Assembly (NCBI GenBank): GCA_002733805.1
Contig: NVXG01000038.1
Span: 1 to 60,369, forward strand
Direction: 5' to 3'
Source of the DNA: Robiginitomaculum sp.
GTDB taxonomy: Bacteria > Pseudomonadota > Alphaproteobacteria > Caulobacterales > Maricaulaceae
DNA: 60,369 nt
The notes below the pieces were generated by a model, which was given only the letters and a program-made list of their open reading frames with translations, searched no databases and was not told the origin of the DNA. Numbering within the stretch: the stretch's first letter is position 1; each line of letters starts with the position of its first letter. Position numbers and translations under genes: made by a program. Shown in pieces: positions 59,498 to 60,369 of the stretch.

Positions 59498-60369
59498 CTA
59501 ATATCGAACCCGCAGATCCACTAATGCAACGGTTCCATTTCTGGTGTTACCAGAGATGAATTTTTCATCGAATACCACAAAATCGGAACGCAAGATCAAA
59601 TTTTTGGTTAAGCGAAAACTACCCCCTAGTCCATATAGGTTTCGCGAGGAACCGAAGCGTGTAATATGCGCGTAAGAACTAGCTATTGTCCATTTCTCCT
59701 CACGCCAACTGGCCCCTGCATTGAACTCTTCTTCATCTCGTCCAAAAGCCGCATTACTGTCGCCGCGCACAACATAGGCACCACCCAAGCGCAACTTGTT
59801 CCAGCGCGCCTCCGCCCCAATGCTCCATGAATCAATATCTTCACGTCCTGTGATCGGATTAGAATTGGCGGTTACATAGGCCCCGCTAATAGCCAGCACC
59901 ATTTTATCATTGATGGGTGTTTGATACTGGGCGGCAAATTCAATCGGGTCGGATTGAAGGGTTCTGCGCCTCGGATCAGGGTTGGTGGGGTTGACCCGCA
60001 ATTCAGGTCCCCAAGAGGCCCCGAACCGAAGTCCTCCTATTGGCGGGGAAAGGTAAATAACCTTGAATGTATCTTGCGAATCAAATGGCTTCAGTCGAGC
60101 TACGGATCCGGCGTATCTCGCAAAATCACCTCGGATCTGGCCCGTCCCGACCGTGGGCGCGTGCAGGGCAAAGGTGTCGGCCGGGCCATCTTGCTCGCCG
60201 ATTTCTATCCGACCCCACGGCGTCGAAACATATCCATATATTTCGTCGAGTTCCACATCATCAGCCGTTGGATCCGCGTCACTTTCAGCATCAAAATCCT
60301 GATCGACTTCGACGCGTAGCCCGACGAGCCAACCATTTGAAAAAATCCGCTGCAAGCGCAGGCGAGCGG
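59498..60369 (-). CDS. Outer-membrane porin, C-terminal part (gene continues beyond window)
   Basis: The reading frame is open to the right edge of the window, giving 289 residues of a larger protein; the signal peptide and first strands are outside. The visible part is a beta-barrel with alternating strands and acidic loops: GWLVGLRVEVDQDFD, then a Glu/Asp-rich loop, IYGYVSTPWGRIEIGEQDGP (the porin_4-type constriction region), many Tyr/Trp-ended strands and the C-terminal strand VALVDLRVRY with a terminal aromatic residue. It fits the alphaproteobacterial general porin family. The substrate is unknown. It is transcribed in the same direction as the tlpA operon but separated from it by 512 bases. 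Confidence 0.85.
   Translation of the reverse strand, partial: ARLRLQRIFSNGWLVGLRVEVDQDFDAESDADPTADDVELDEIYGYVSTPWGRIEIGEQDGPADTFALHAPTVGTGQIRGDFARYAGSVARLKPFDSQDTFKVIYLSPPIGGLRFGASWGPELRVNPTNPDPRRRTLQSDPIEFAAQYQTPINDKMVLAISGAYVTANSNPITGREDIDSWSIGAEARWNKLRLGGAYVVRGDSNAAFGRDEEEFNAGASWREEKWTIASSYAHITRFGSSRNLYGLGGSFRLTKNLILRSDFVVFDEKFISGNTRNGTVALVDLRVRY

Overview
The window reads as chromosome of a Gram-negative alphaproteobacterium of moderate GC content (my estimate by eye, not counted). Three things point to the holdfast-forming lineages (Caulobacterales, Maricaulales and Hyphomonadaceae-like groups). First, the order dgt, SPOR, nagZ, scpAB, tatABC, serS, surE, pcm, LysM/M23, yajC, secDF is a classic alphaproteobacterial one. 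Second, uvrA carries an alphaproteobacterial SOS box (GTTC-N7-GTTC). Third, a polysaccharide locus matches the content of the holdfast synthesis (hfs) cluster.

Layout. 1-14 kb: housekeeping genes, all on the plus strand after a truncated erpA: dNTP hydrolysis, murein recycling, chromosome segregation, Tat export, SerRS, protein/nucleotide repair and the Sec accessory complex. A block of palindromic repeats sits between tatC and serS. 14-21.3 kb: a urate-oxidase-N-type membrane protein, trmFO, an unrecognised histidine-bearing membrane protein, and a four-gene membrane operon ending in two intramembrane CPBP proteases. 21.3-33.7 kb: uvrA and ssb (divergent, with a LexA-type operator), an SDR-DoxX/DUF2269 pair, gyrA with Leu at the quinolone position, coaD, two cyclophilins, queA and an enoyl-CoA hydratase. 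33.7-38.4 kb: a small membrane protein, a GST, a serine hydrolase broken by one in-frame TGA, a PLP decarboxylase and a SEL1 protein.

38.4-49 kb: exopolysaccharide locus. It has an export lipoprotein, PCP co-polymerase, P-loop-like partner, Wzy-type polymerase, two family 2 glycosyltransferases, a NodB deacetylase, a flippase and a polyprenyl-phosphate sugar transferase, which together make a complete Wzx/Wzy-type pathway. It ends at tRNA-Ser(GCT).

49.3-50.8 kb: a scar of mobile DNA directly downstream of tRNA-Ser. It contains an integrase N-terminus cut off by an IS3-like fragment, itself interrupted by a second, internally rearranged IS3-like element whose terminal inverted repeats can still be read. 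50.9-60.4 kb: accessory region with an ECF sigma/FecR/TonB-receptor signalling triad, a small exported protein, and a convergent operon encoding a TlpA thioredoxin, DUF4266 lipoprotein, DUF3570 protein and ApbE flavin transferase. A porin runs off the right edge. The DUF3570 protein contains two copies of the ApbE target pattern Dxx(S/T)GA(S/T), so this operon is the best candidate here for a little-described system: an envelope protein carrying covalent FMN.
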